DNA from: Sulfurospirillum halorespirans DSM 13726
Lineage (GTDB): Bacteria > Campylobacterota > Campylobacteria > Campylobacterales > Sulfurospirillaceae
Length of the DNA: 64,000 nucleotides
Direction: 5' to 3'
Assembly: GCF_001723605.1 (NCBI RefSeq)
Contig: NZ_CP017111.1
Coordinates: forward strand, 992,001 to 1,056,000
Shown: positions 18,031 through 27,571 of the stretch, piece after piece
Numbering within the stretch: the first letter of the stretch is position 1
How the letters are laid out: every line of letters starts with the position of its first letter
Made by a program: the position numbers and the translations under genes
Notes under the pieces: model-generated
Seen by the model: only the letters and a program-made list of their open reading frames with translations
Databases searched by the model: none
What the model was told of the DNA's origin: nothing

Positions 18031-20235
18031 TTAGATCGCGTAGTTGATGGCGTCTTTGAGGCTATCGCGAATCGCTAGAAAGTCTTCTTTGGCGTTGAGG
18101 AAAAGATCGACGATTTGCGGATCAAAGTGTTTTCCGCGTTCGTGTTCAAAAAATTCAAAAACAGCCACATCTTCCCATGCTTTTTTGTAACAACGATCGT
18201 GGCTAAGGGCATCAAAAACATCGGCAACCGCGACGATGCGCGCATAAAGATGAATGTCTCTGCCTTGAAGATTGAGCGGGTAGCCCGTTCCATCGTACTT
18301 TTCATGATGTTCTTTCGCGATGATGGCTGCTGCTTGAAGCAGTGGGCGTGTGGAGTTTTGCAAAATCGTATAGCCTAACATCGCGTGGGTGCGCATAATT
18401 TCCCATTCTTCTTCATTTAAAGAACCTGGTTTTTGCAAAATCGAATCAGGAATGCCCACTTTGCCGATGTCGTGCATCGGAGAAGCAGAGCCTATGAGGT
18501 CGGACTCTTTTTTATCCAGTCCGTATTTTAACGCCAAAAGGCGGGAATAAGCGGCGACGCGTCTGACATGATTTCCAGTCTCTTTGCTACGACTCTCCGC
18601 GATCTCGCCCATACGGTAAATAACCTCTTGCTGGGTCGCTTCAAGCTCTTCATGCAGGTTAATGATTTCGGTGATGTCGCGGCGAATTGCCATGTATTCA
18701 AGCGGAATACGGTACTTGTTGAAAATGGGTAAAATCGTGGAGTAAAACCAAGAGGCATTTCCATCTTTACGCTGGTTTTTAAAGACACCGCGCCAGACTT
18801 TCCCTTTTTTTAGGGTTCTCCACAAATCGGTAAAAACTTCGTTTGGCGTGTCTTTGTGGCGGATAATGCTGTGATTTTTCCCAATGACTTCTTCTTCGCA
18901 AAAGCCCGTTGTTTTGTAAAAATTTTCATTGGCAAAGGTGATGTTTCCTTCCAAATCGGTACGGGTTAAGATGGTGCTTTCATTGATGGCATGTTCGTAT
19001 TGTTTAAACATGTGGTACGCATCTTCAAAGTTTTTTTCAGAAATTTTGAGTTGCGTTTGAAGCGAATCATGAATCTCATGCACACTGCTAATGTCGGTTC
19101 GGATGCTGATAAATTCGACAATATTTCCCTTGTGATCGATGATAGGATTGATCACAGCATTGACCCAATACGCGGAGCCATCTTTGCGCCTATTTTTGAC
19201 CACACCTTCCCACTTTTCACCCTTTAAGATCGTCTCCCACATCTGTTTGAACGTTTCTTTTGGCACACTGGGATGGCGCACGATGCTATGGGGTTGCCCG
19301 ATGAGCTCTTCATAACGATAGCCTGAGATTTTACAAAATTTGTCATTGGCATAGGTGATGATGCCCTCTTTGTTGGTTTTTGAGACAATGGTACTGCGAT
19401 CAACCGCATTTTTATACTCTTGCAAGAGTATCTTTTGATAGCTGTTTTCTTGGGTTTTACGCTCAAAATCGATCCAAAAATTGACTTTTAACAGTAGCTC
19501 TTCTTCAATAAATGGCTTATGAAAAAACTCATTCGCCCCTTGTTTGATGAGCTTTCTAACAGTGTTAGCATCGTAATGCTCTGTAAGAATAAAAATGGGA
19601 ATGTGCATGCTTTGTTTCATGTTCCGAAGCTGCACCAGCAACGACTCTTTGATGGCACTAGAAGCCGAAAAATCTAAGATAATCAGATCAAATGCGGTGA
19701 GATCAAGAAGCTTTTGAGCTTGCGCGCTATCCTGAGCAATCTCAACATCGTAATGATGCGGCCGTAAAATAGTTTGAATGTACTGCGCACTTATGGGCGA
19801 GGCATCCACCACCAAAATGGAATAAATGGTGTTGTACAAAAGCGCTTTCATCGTTTTATGAATCTCTTTTATCACAACAGGCAGTGGAGAAGTTTTGCAA
19901 AGAGAACCCAAAACGCCATACTGTGACCACTCTTCATACGGGTTTGTTTTGACGTCTGAAGTGTAAATAAAAATTTTATGTTTTTCAAAAATATGCAGAT
20001 TTTGCAGAATCATCTCCCCTTCACCATCCGGAAGTGTGAGATCTACAACAATGAGGTCAAACGAGGAAAATGTCAGAAGTTCGATGGCTGCATGCAGTGT
20101 GCTTGCGTGGTGCACAGGATACCCCAGTGCTTCGAGTGACCTTTGCAGCATTTTTGAAAACATTTTGGAGGGGTCGATAAGAAGAATTGAGCCGATCTTT
20201 GGCTCTCCCAAAGTACTGTTTAGGGCAATGGTCAT
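18031..20235 (-). CDS. REC-REC-PAS-PAS-HD-GYP response regulator
   Basis: About 734 residues. Two receiver domains lie at about 15-130 (Asp in VVDLTLPDG) and 137-255 (Asp in ILDFSAS; Lys in FHKPF), followed by two PAS domains (GYRYEELIGQPHSIVRHPSVP and TTGFCEEEVIGKNHSIIRHKD). A C-terminal HD-GYP domain has MHDIGKVGIPD, KEHHEKYDGTGYP and VADVFDAL intact. HD-GYP domains hydrolyse c-di-GMP, so it is probably an active phosphodiesterase under two-component and PAS control. Confidence 0.9.
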   Translation of the reverse strand: MTIALNSTLGEPKIGSILLIDPSKMFSKMLQRSLEALGYPVHHASTLHAAIELLTFSSFDLIVVDLTLPDGEGEMILQNLHIFEKHKIFIYTSDVKTNPYEEWSQYGVLGSLCKTSPLPVVIKEIHKTMKALLYNTIYSILVVDASPISAQYIQTILRPHHYDVEIAQDSAQAQKLLDLTAFDLIILDFSASSAIKESLLVQLRNMKQSMHIPIFILTEHYDANTVRKLIKQGANEFFHKPFIEEELLLKVNFWIDFERKTQENSYQKILLQEYKNAVDRSTIVSKTNKEGIITYANDKFCKISGYRYEELIGQPHSIVRHPSVPKETFKQMWETILKGEKWEGVVKNRRKDGSAYWVNAVINPIIDHKGNIVEFISIRTDISSVHEIHDSLQTQLKISEKNFEDAYHMFKQYEHAINESTILTRTDLEGNITFANENFYKTTGFCEEEVIGKNHSIIRHKDTPNEVFTDLWRTLKKGKVWRGVFKNQRKDGNASWFYSTILPIFNKYRIPLEYMAIRRDITEIINLHEELEATQQEVIYRMGEIAESRSKETGNHVRRVAAYSRLLALKYGLDKKESDLIGSASPMHDIGKVGIPDSILQKPGSLNEEEWEIMRTHAMLGYTILQNSTRPLLQAAAIIAKEHHEKYDGTGYPLNLQGRDIHLYARIVAVADVFDALSHDRCYKKAWEDVAVFEFFEHERGKHFDPQIVDLFLNAKEDFLAIRDSLKDAINYAI

Positions 20236-20302
20236 GCAAATTCCTCATAAAGCGTTAAATGAAGGGCTAATTATACATAATTGAAAATTTATTCTGCTGA
20301 TA

Positions 20303-20344
20303 TTTTACATGTAAAGAGCGATTTTTCCCTCTTTACATGTAAAA
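20303..20344. repeat. Perfect 16-bp inverted repeat carrying two ACATGT palindromes
   Basis: The arms TTTTACATGTAAAGAG and its exact complement are separated by a 10-nt loop. It lies just beyond the 3' end of the chemoreceptor gene at 20,361 and upstream of the HD-GYP gene, both on the minus strand. It probably acts as a terminator, but no T-run follows on the minus strand. Confidence 0.7.
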
Positions 20345-20360
20345 AGATGCGAATGCTTTT

Positions 20361-21968
20361 CTACTGAAATTGCCCCAGCTTCAGATTAAGACCTTCCGCC
20401 AACTTCGAGAGATGATCCGCAGCACTTGCGATCTCTTCCACGCTTCTGGCATTCTCACTTGTTATGGCGTTAATGTTGGTGACAAGATCAACAATCTTAT
20501 CGGTATCTTTGGCGATCTTATTGGAGTTATTGGCACTAATCGTAACCGACTTCACACTCTCATCCATCACCGATGTTGTACTAATAATCGTCTCTTCCAC
20601 ATTGGTAGAAACCCCTGCTAATCGTCTGATATTTTGAGCATTTTTTGTCATTTTATCCGAAGAGTTGACAATGGATTGAACTATGATATTAATCGTCGCA
20701 TTGATCTCGGTTAAAGAGGTTTGGGTTCGCTCAGCTAACTTCCTCACTTCATCGGCAACTACCGCAAACCCACGTCCATGATCTCCTGCACGCGCCGCTT
20801 CAATCGCAGCATTAAGCGCGAGTAAATTGGTTTGATCGGCAATATCGGAGATAACGGTTAAGATTTGTTTGACTTGCTCAGCATCTCTGCTCATCTGTTC
20901 TAATTGTGATGCTAAAGCCGTTTCTGCTTCACTCGCCAGTTCGACTTCATCTTTAAGCATGATGACCTCTTTCTTAGCTGATTCCAGTTTATCACCGGCT
21001 AAGGCAATGCTTTTTTTCATCTCTTCAGAAAGCAGTGCTGTTTCTTGAACAAACTTCTTAATCGTCACAATCTCTTCAATCGTGTTGTTAACAATCACGG
21101 TACTGTTTTCTGCATTTCTGCCTATTTGCATACTCGTGGTAGAGAGTTCATGGGAAACTGAAGCATTCTCAGAAGACGAGCGTTTCACATCTTCAATAAT
21201 TACTTCTAAGGTATCCACCAAAGAGTTAAAGCTATTGACGATCTCTTGAATCTCATTGTTTTTACCGTATTTGATTCTAAATTTGAGCTCTTTGTTTTGC
21301 ACGAAGCCTGAGATGCCATCACGTATCAGTGATACACCGTGCATGATGTTGTTGCGAATGACAATGCCTATGATGATCATAGCAATGGCAATGAGCAAGG
21401 AGAGACTTATCATGATGGTGCTGGCACTATTTTTCTCGATAACAGCATTTTTAGCATCTTTGTCCGCTAATTGTTGATTGTATTCCATGTGTTCATCAAT
21501 AGCTCGCATCATATTTTGCGCAATTGTTTGGTTTGCTAAATTGAGTGTTTTTGCTTCAGCATTTTTATTTGCATTGGAAAGAGTGAAGAATTTTTCTATA
21601 AAAGTAGAATATTGTGTAAAATACTCCTTCTCTTTATCATATAACTCTTTATCTTTTGCATCTGAAAGAAGTGATTCATAGCCTTTAAACTCTTTTTCAA
21701 ATTCTACTTTATATTTTCGATATTGTTCTTCCAATTTTTTCATTTCATTCATATCTTCAGTACCAAGATGCTGCCAAATAGTAAGTCTAATGCGATACAT
21801 GCTCTTTTGTAAATGGCTCATTACGATAACGCTAGGTAATGAATTTACATTACATGTATTCGTCTCTTCATAAACTTTATCCATCTTATTTAACCCAATG
21901 CTAAAGACAGCAAAAATACCTAAAATGGCAATGGCTAGCATTGTCATCAACTGTTTGGATATACTCAT
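20361..21968 (-). CDS. Methyl-accepting chemotaxis protein with four-helix-bundle sensor
   Basis: About 535 residues. TM1 is at about 8-28. A helical periplasmic domain (about 30-185) has the 4HB_MCP pattern ([22 protein letters not shown]), with TM2 at about 187-209. HAMP-like and cytoplasmic signalling regions follow, with the tip [32 protein letters not shown]. 4HB sensors bind small organic molecules directly or through binding proteins. It is a single-gene unit with AAAGGAG before the ATG. Confidence 0.9.
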   Translation of the reverse strand: MSISKQLMTMLAIAILGIFAVFSIGLNKMDKVYEETNTCNVNSLPSVIVMSHLQKSMYRIRLTIWQHLGTEDMNEMKKLEEQYRKYKVEFEKEFKGYESLLSDAKDKELYDKEKEYFTQYSTFIEKFFTLSNANKNAEAKTLNLANQTIAQNMMRAIDEHMEYNQQLADKDAKNAVIEKNSASTIMISLSLLIAIAMIIIGIVIRNNIMHGVSLIRDGISGFVQNKELKFRIKYGKNNEIQEIVNSFNSLVDTLEVIIEDVKRSSSENASVSHELSTTSMQIGRNAENSTVIVNNTIEEIVTIKKFVQETALLSEEMKKSIALAGDKLESAKKEVIMLKDEVELASEAETALASQLEQMSRDAEQVKQILTVISDIADQTNLLALNAAIEAARAGDHGRGFAVVADEVRKLAERTQTSLTEINATINIIVQSIVNSSDKMTKNAQNIRRLAGVSTNVEETIISTTSVMDESVKSVTISANNSNKIAKDTDKIVDLVTNINAITSENARSVEEIASAADHLSKLAEGLNLKLGQFQ

Positions 21969-22331
21969 ATTAACTCCTTTTAAATGTTCAATTTATAGTA
22001 TTAAAGATTTTTAAATAAAATTGATGTGGGGGAAGTGTCGTTAAATCTACAATTGTGCCCCCATTGCATTTAACCTGAATAGAGTTTCCAAATGCACTAA
22101 AATAACAAACCTAATAATTTGGTAAAATGCCATATCTTAGATAGATTTTTTCTCTGTGCTTGGGTAACTCTTTTAAGAACAACTATTAATAAAAAATTAA
22201 TATTCTGAGCATTGTAAGCCAATAAAAGAAATACTGCAAAGTCCTATAGGACATTGAAGCAAACGCGTTATCAAAGTAAACTCACAAAAAAGTCACCTAT
22301 GTTAGGTACCGTTTTGAAAGAGCAGAGGATT

Positions 22332-22574
22332 ATGTGTCAATATGATGTTGAAGAAATACATGCTCAAATACGCCATAATGTAAAGCTATTGAGGGAAATG
22401 AGGGGAAAGAGTCAACTTGAAATGGCGCTTGCTATCGGACACTCATCGGCAGCGTTTTACGCCAAGGCAGAACTTGGTATTCAGCGCAAGAAATTCAATG
22501 TTGAGCATTTGTGTAAAATTGCGAATGTTTTAGAAGTTGATATTCGGGATTTTTTCAATCATTTAAGAGAGTAG
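22332..22574 (+). CDS. Small XRE-family DNA-binding protein
   Basis: About 80 residues from ATG 22,332, chosen for AGAGGATT upstream; the open frame continues further 5' without a binding site. The helix-turn-helix pattern is HNVKLLREMRGKSQLEMALAIGHSSAAFYAKAELG, ending VLEVDIRDFFNHLRE. It is a lone regulator with no obvious target. A diverged copy of its 3' end lies at 22,821-22,880, beyond a yebC fragment, so a paralog once stood there. Confidence 0.75.
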   Translation: MCQYDVEEIHAQIRHNVKLLREMRGKSQLEMALAIGHSSAAFYAKAELGIQRKKFNVEHLCKIANVLEVDIRDFFNHLRE

Positions 22575-22593
22575 GGCTTTACATGTAAAGCCC
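22574..22593. terminator. ACATGT-centred hairpin after the XRE gene
   Basis: A 20-bp perfect palindrome (GGGC arms around TTTACATGTAAA) directly follows the stop. The identical hairpin follows yebC at 28,684-28,703, together with the same TGTGTTAACC flank. This copy was probably carried here with the yebC fragment. Confidence 0.6.
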
Positions 22594-22602
22594 AAAAGTG
22601 TG

Positions 22603-22820
22603 TTAACCAATATTCGTGTAGTCAGCATAAACCAACACAATTCCATCTTCTTCCTCGATCTCTTCAAGTCCAGCGTCGATGAGTTTAAGTTCTAGCTCTT
22701 CGATGTCCATGTCTACTGTTTTTGCAAACTCAAAAACGGCTTTACGTGAGAACATGAATTCGAATGAGCCATGAGGGCCTTTGCCTTCAAAGGTGGCTTC
22801 GCTAAGGATTTGAGTATCTT
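22603..22820 (-). pseudogene. Decayed fragment of yebC (C-terminal part)
   Basis: This stretch matches the 3' part of the intact yebC at 28,711 with about 90 percent identity in blocks (for example TCTAGCTCTTCGATGTCCAT). It lacks two internal blocks: one right after TTCGTGTA and one between GAGCC and ATGAGGGCC. The stop codon and the flanking terminator are also copied. It cannot encode a YebC protein. It is a segmental duplication that has since been deleted internally. Confidence 0.85.
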
Positions 22821-22880
22821 TGCAAAATTGCAGAGGTAATAGAAGTGGATATTCGAGATTTTTTTAAAGATTTATTTTAG
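22821..22880 (+). pseudogene. 3' remnant of an XRE-family gene
   Basis: Translates to a tail KIAEVIEVDIRDFFKDLF and stop, matching the C-terminus of the XRE protein ending at 22,574 (KIANVLEVDIRDFF). No upstream part or start codon remains. Another ACATGT-centred hairpin, 24 bp and perfect, follows at 22,889-22,912. Confidence 0.75.
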
Positions 22881-22920
22881 AGTAGGAAGAGAGCTTTACA
22901 TGTAAAGCTCTCACGAGGAT

Positions 22921-22955
22921 TTAAAAAAGCTCTTTGAGCGTTAATTGAACGGATA
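22921..22955 (-). pseudogene. 3' remnant of a quinone reductase gene
   Basis: About 30 bp beginning TTAAAAAAGCTCTTTGAGCG match the 3' end of the NAD(P)H oxidoreductase gene at 27,572 (its last codons, KELF and stop) with few changes. Too short to be certain on its own. It sits beside the yebC remnant, whose intact copy is also close to the intact oxidoreductase. Confidence 0.6.
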
Positions 22956-22987
22956 CTTTTTTTGACAAGACCAACGTTATTTTCAGA

Positions 22988-23815
22988 TTAGAATTTATAA
23001 CTTAAAGTGACCATTGTAGCCGTGTTCAAATCTTTTTTTGTGAGTGGGCTATCAGCGGCATCAGATAATAATTTATCTGCCGTGAGCATAACTTTTGCTT
23101 CCCAACTTTTTGTTATCGAATAGAATGTACCAAGCGAAACTCCAGCAGATTTAATTCCTGATTTTGCCTCATATTGGTTATAGCCAGAACGCATTGCTTG
23201 TGCTGGAGAAATGCCAAAATAACTTTGCATATGCTCTTCATCCGCCCATGTATTACCAGCAGCAACTTTTAACTTCAGCTTTTCTGTCAGTGAGAATGTC
23301 TTGCTTACCTCTATTTTTGCCGTTGTGCCATATTCTTCATCTCCCTTTGAGATTTTGCCTGAAAGTTTCATAGGACCAAAATCATATTCTCCAAGAAGAT
23401 TGACTATTAATCCCATATCAATATCGCCCACGCCTCGTAGATTTTCTCTATCATCTTTTTCTTCTCTACCAAAAGAGGGGCCTATTGAAGCACCGATTTT
23501 ATAGTTTTCTCCATAAATGGGATAGCCTCCAATCCCATTCCAATTTGCAAAAATCAAACCTTCTTTATACCTAGCGGAGATGTCAGGGATGAGTATCGCA
23601 TGGTAATTGTTAGAACCTTCATATTTTGCTCTATACATCACGCCACCACCAAGTGCAAAAGCCCAGTTTTCTTTTGCAAATAGCGCAGAAGAAACCTGCT
23701 CTGTTTGTATGGGTTCAGGACGATTTGGTATCTCTTTGCCAAAGGCATTGAGCGTAAATATTGCAGTAAGTACAGCGAGACTCATAAATGAGATTGAACG
23801 TGAAGTGTATGGCAT
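22988..23815 (-). CDS. MipA/OmpV-family outer membrane protein
   Basis: About 275 residues with an N-terminal signal peptide ending near NAFG. The family pattern WAFALGGGVMYRAKYEGSNNY is followed by beta-strand-like segments and a final VTLSYKF with C-terminal Phe. MipA/OmpV proteins sit in the outer membrane and are linked to envelope stress or murein enzymes. It is divergent from the two-component pair at 23,968, which often controls such a gene. AAAGGAG lies upstream of the start. Confidence 0.83.
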   Translation of the reverse strand: MPYTSRSISFMSLAVLTAIFTLNAFGKEIPNRPEPIQTEQVSSALFAKENWAFALGGGVMYRAKYEGSNNYHAILIPDISARYKEGLIFANWNGIGGYPIYGENYKIGASIGPSFGREEKDDRENLRGVGDIDMGLIVNLLGEYDFGPMKLSGKISKGDEEYGTTAKIEVSKTFSLTEKLKLKVAAGNTWADEEHMQSYFGISPAQAMRSGYNQYEAKSGIKSAGVSLGTFYSITKSWEAKVMLTADKLLSDAADSPLTKKDLNTATMVTLSYKF

Positions 23816-23873
23816 AGTATAGCTCCTTTTAAGTGTGATTTACGTGTTTGGAAATATAGCTGATTATTATAGT

Positions 23874-23930
23874 TTGCACATCGGTCTAAAGTATGAGATA
23901 CAACAAAGAATTGCACATCAGACTTTAGAC
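23874..23930. promoter_or_regulatory. Paired repeats between mipA-like gene and two-component operon
   Basis: TTGCACATC occurs twice as a direct repeat (23,874 and 23,911). Next to each lie the arms of a perfect 9-bp inverted repeat, GTCTAAAGT (23,884-23,892) and ACTTTAGAC (23,922-23,930). A TATAAT -10 sits at 23,955-23,960. This is a likely binding region for the adjacent NarL-type regulator. Confidence 0.6.
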
Positions 23931-23967
23931 TGATGTATTTTTCTAAAAATTATTTTATAATGAAGAT

Positions 23968-25419
23968 ATGAAAAATTTATTCAACTATTATCTGACTTTT
24001 ATGAATCGTTTGTGGTGTCAGCTTGCGATAAGTTACGCGTTGCTTTCTTTTTTTGCCATGATCTTACTTGCTGTAATGCTAAATAGCATAAACAATTACA
24101 ATGATTTTCATTCAACCATTACGCTTGAAAATGTTGAAAGAATCATAGACAGTGAAGAGCTTATTGTTACACAAGCCATTCTTGATACGAATAGCGTCGA
24201 ATGGTTGAACAAAGCTCGCAATAATATCCGTGAAAAATTGATAAACTTGGAGCAGGGTAGGGGTTCTTCAATTTACCGTATTACGAGCTCTAGTTCTCCT
24301 GAGGTCTATATTGAGATTACCGATAAAAATGGTTATCCTTTGATGTCGGATCTTGATAATTTTTCAAAAAAAAAATCACCCTATCTTAATCAAATAAAAA
24401 GTCAGGGCGCAGTAAAAAACAGTGTTCAATGGCTAGCAAAAAATGGACCTATCTTAGCAGATAAGGAACTCATAAAGCATGACAATAAAGAACTCATCGG
24501 ACATTTACGCATTGTGTATATCGCTGAATTTGATCCATGGATACAGTTTAAGAGTGTCATTCTTTTTCTGTTTCACAGATGGGATAAGATTTTATTGCTT
24601 TCGGTGCCGATAGGTATTATATGTGGACTCATTGCCTCTCGTTATGTAACGAAGCAATTGCAAAAAATGAATGAGATTACTGAAAGCTGGCGGCAAGGTA
24701 ACTTTCAAAAGAAGATTTCTCTGCCAAATGATGATGTTCTGATGCGGCATAGTGAACACCTTAATAACATGGCACGGGATTTGGAAATGTATCTGAATTT
24801 GAAACAAAATCTTGCCATAAGTGATGAGCGAAACCGTCTGGCGCGTGAACTTCACGATACGGTAAAACAGAAACTCTTCGCTTTAGGTTTACAACTGGCA
24901 ACCATCAAGACCAAGTCTGCCGCAATGGAATTTGCTGGCGAACATATCTTTGAGGCGGAAGCTATCACTCGCGAAGCACAGCATGATCTCATGGAAATTA
25001 TCACGCAACTACACTCCACAGAAGGCAATAACACTTCATTTTTTGAACGTATCGTTATGATTGCCGAAGATTTTAAGCGCCGTTTTGGCATAAGCGTAGA
25101 ACTAAAGTATTCTGAACTCCTTCAGTGTAACGCGTATACGGAGCATCATATTTTACGTATTGTTCAAGAATCGCTAATCAATGCAGTGCGCCATGGTAAG
25201 GCGTCTAAGATCGTGATCGCAAGTGAAAGACACTACGATACTATTACCCTTACGATCACCGATAATGGAGTAGGCTTTATGCCTGAGCAAAAAACAGGAG
25301 GATTTGGGCTTATTTCCATGCACGAACGCGTACAAGAGCTGCCAGATGGAACACTTGACATTCAAAGTACCGCAGGTGTGGGAACTCAAATCACACTTTC
25401 ATGGAGAAATGAATCATGA
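23968..25419 (+). CDS. NarX-type sensor histidine kinase
   Basis: About 483 residues: TM1 (about 15-37), a periplasmic domain of about 155 residues, TM2 (about 195-215) and a HAMP-like linker. The HisKA_3 dimerisation helix has the phospho-acceptor His in RNRLARELHDTVKQ near residue 295, followed by a HATPase domain with VRHGKASKI, ITDNGVGF and GGFGLISMHER. It should phosphorylate the regulator encoded next, whose start overlaps its stop (ATGA). The ATG lies only 8 nt after a TATAAT, so a leaderless transcript or a start at Met12 (24,001) is possible. Confidence 0.92.
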   Translation: MKNLFNYYLTFMNRLWCQLAISYALLSFFAMILLAVMLNSINNYNDFHSTITLENVERIIDSEELIVTQAILDTNSVEWLNKARNNIREKLINLEQGRGSSIYRITSSSSPEVYIEITDKNGYPLMSDLDNFSKKKSPYLNQIKSQGAVKNSVQWLAKNGPILADKELIKHDNKELIGHLRIVYIAEFDPWIQFKSVILFLFHRWDKILLLSVPIGIICGLIASRYVTKQLQKMNEITESWRQGNFQKKISLPNDDVLMRHSEHLNNMARDLEMYLNLKQNLAISDERNRLARELHDTVKQKLFALGLQLATIKTKSAAMEFAGEHIFEAEAITREAQHDLMEIITQLHSTEGNNTSFFERIVMIAEDFKRRFGISVELKYSELLQCNAYTEHHILRIVQESLINAVRHGKASKIVIASERHYDTITLTITDNGVGFMPEQKTGGFGLISMHERVQELPDGTLDIQSTAGVGTQITLSWRNES

Positions 25420-26063
25420 CTGAAAAAATTACACTTATTCTTGCTGACGACCATGCTATGGTTCGCAAAGGGCTAACGGCCTTTCTTTCCACCGCGGAGG
25501 ATATTCAAGTGATGGCCGTTGTGGAATCTGGTATGGAAGCTGTGAGTGCTGCGATGCAATATGCCCCTGATGTTGTATTGCTTGACCTATTTATGCCAGA
25601 TAAACCAGCCGTTGAAACGATACGGCAGATTAAAAAAGTGAGTCCTCGTAGCCAGATTATCATGGTAACCTCACACGAAGGCGATGAATACGTGGTGCCA
25701 ACAACACAAGCAGGAGCTATTTCGTATATACTCAAAGATGCAACGCCTGAAGACCTTATTCGTACCGTGCGAAAAGCGGCACGAGGAGAAAGTACCATAA
25801 GTTCGCGTGTCGCTAAAGCACTCGAAAAGGTTGTCTCCCTAAAAATGGAAGATGAACAGTTCCATGAGGATTTAACAAGTCGCGAAATGGAAGTGTTGCA
25901 TTATATTGCAGAAGGATCGTCGAATATGGATATTGCAACGCATCTAAATATTTCAGAAAAAACTGTAAAATCGCATGTCAGCAATATCCTAAGTAAACTC
26001 TATTTAACGGATCGAACCAAAGTTGCGGTGTATGCATGGCGTCAGGGGCTTGTAAAGAAATAA
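25416..26063 (+). CDS. NarL/LuxR-type response regulator
   Basis: About 215 residues. The receiver has the acidic pocket LADDHAMVRKG, the phospho-acceptor Asp in VVLLDLFMPD and Lys in YILKDA. The C-terminal LuxR helix-turn-helix is LTSREMEVLHYIAEGSSNMDIATHLNISEKTVKSHVSNIL. It is partner of the upstream kinase by gene overlap. The repeats at 23,874-23,930 are candidate targets, which would make it autoregulated and a controller of the divergent outer-membrane gene. Confidence 0.94.
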   Translation: MTEKITLILADDHAMVRKGLTAFLSTAEDIQVMAVVESGMEAVSAAMQYAPDVVLLDLFMPDKPAVETIRQIKKVSPRSQIIMVTSHEGDEYVVPTTQAGAISYILKDATPEDLIRTVRKAARGESTISSRVAKALEKVVSLKMEDEQFHEDLTSREMEVLHYIAEGSSNMDIATHLNISEKTVKSHVSNILSKLYLTDRTKVAVYAWRQGLVKK

Positions 26064-26100
26064 GACAAACTTTATCTTACCCCTTTACAAAACGTCACTC

Positions 26101-27447
26101 TTAATCAGCCAACAACTCTTTAGCATAAGCAAAGTAATAATGACGTCCATTTGCACTTGTTTCTTTTTGCGCTAAGATGATAAGACCTTGGGCTTTATAC
26201 TGTTTAACAGCCTTATGGTTGCTCTCTATCGCCAAAATAATATCCGCTAACTCAATAGCCCATTGTGCATCTCTCTTTTTCAAAGCATCTTGTATTGCAA
26301 CAATCACAGCTTTTTTCCCACCCATAAGTGCAAGGGTCTTTTTGGCATGCTCTTTTGCTGGTAAAGGATGCAGTTTTGTTGGGTTTTCATCAAACCACCC
26401 CATGTAGCCTGTAAATATACCCCGAACCGTCCACTCAACCGTTCCATAGTATTCACCAAGGTAAGGAAGTTTAGCCCACTTTTCAGGCAATTTAACCACT
26501 TCAGCGACTTGGTCTATACTCAAACCTTGATTGATAGATTTAAGTGTTTCGTTAAAAACAAACTCAATAGCATCATGGTAATTTGTGAGGACTTCTTTAA
26601 CATTGGACTCTCCCATAAGCGGACGAGTATGACCAGGTAAGACATACTTGGCATTATACGAGAGCATTTTTTCTAACGTATCAATCCATGCGCTTATATC
26701 ACGATATTGACCACCGCGAATAGGAGAAATATTTGGCCAGCAACCGTAATAATTATCGCCACTAAAAAGCACTTTGTAGGTTGGTAGCCAAATCAGTAAA
26801 TGGTCATCCGTTTCACCAAGAACGCCACTCAGTTCAAATGTCACACCATCGATTTCACGCACTACTTTTCGCTCCGTCAACACCGTCGTTGGAGCGACAA
26901 ACACCTGTTTATCACCTTGTTTCGTGGTGATGCCTTCACGGATGCCAATGCCTTGAGAGAGCGCTTCTTCATCACTTAACTGATAGCCATGTTGCCTGAT
27001 GCTCCGTAGATCAAAGACCTCTTTTAGTGCATTCATCTTTCCTAAAACAGGCTTTAGTGGAGCAGCGGCAATAATTTCTGGCGCGGTATCCATAAAAACC
27101 CCAGCACCTCCACGATGATCGGGATGCCCATGGGTATAAATAATCGTTTTTACAGGCTTATTGGTATGCTCTGCAATAATTTTCTTCAACGTCATCGCTC
27201 TTGATTCAGAATCCAGCGTATCAATTAAAATAACGGACGTATCACCAATGATAAAACTCGCATTACTATGTGCGTATCCCATCACATGATAGACTTTATT
27301 GGGGATAATTTCGGTAACTTGTTTTGGATAAGCTGTCGATGAAAACGCTTTTAAGGATTGTTCATCGACAGTATTTTTGATCGGTTCTGATGCTGCAAAC
27401 AGACTACTCGCCATAATGGCTAAAGTGCATAAGAGAGCATATTTCAT
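26101..27447 (-). CDS. Secreted metallo-beta-lactamase-fold alkylsulfatase-like hydrolase
   Basis: About 448 residues with a signal peptide ending near LFAAS. The zinc motif HxHxDH is intact in TIIYTHGHPDHRGGAG, with later ligands in GETDDHLL, FSGDNYYG and LPGHTRP. The C-terminal half has the alkyl-sulfatase dimerisation pattern (YYGTVEWTVRGIFTGYMGWFD). SdsA1-type enzymes are about 650 residues and end in an SCP2-like domain; that domain is absent here. It probably hydrolyses organosulfate esters in the periplasm, releasing sulfate. Confidence 0.85.
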   Translation of the reverse strand: MKYALLCTLAIMASSLFAASEPIKNTVDEQSLKAFSSTAYPKQVTEIIPNKVYHVMGYAHSNASFIIGDTSVILIDTLDSESRAMTLKKIIAEHTNKPVKTIIYTHGHPDHRGGAGVFMDTAPEIIAAAPLKPVLGKMNALKEVFDLRSIRQHGYQLSDEEALSQGIGIREGITTKQGDKQVFVAPTTVLTERKVVREIDGVTFELSGVLGETDDHLLIWLPTYKVLFSGDNYYGCWPNISPIRGGQYRDISAWIDTLEKMLSYNAKYVLPGHTRPLMGESNVKEVLTNYHDAIEFVFNETLKSINQGLSIDQVAEVVKLPEKWAKLPYLGEYYGTVEWTVRGIFTGYMGWFDENPTKLHPLPAKEHAKKTLALMGGKKAVIVAIQDALKKRDAQWAIELADIILAIESNHKAVKQYKAQGLIILAQKETSANGRHYYFAYAKELLAD

Positions 27448-27571
27448 ATCTTTTCCTCATTAGATATTTATTGTTGGGTGATGATGTTAAGTGTCATTGT
27501 ATTGATAAAGCCAACATCATCTGCTTTAATATAATCTCCATTCTCTCCTGCCCACTTTTTCTTACAAGGGG

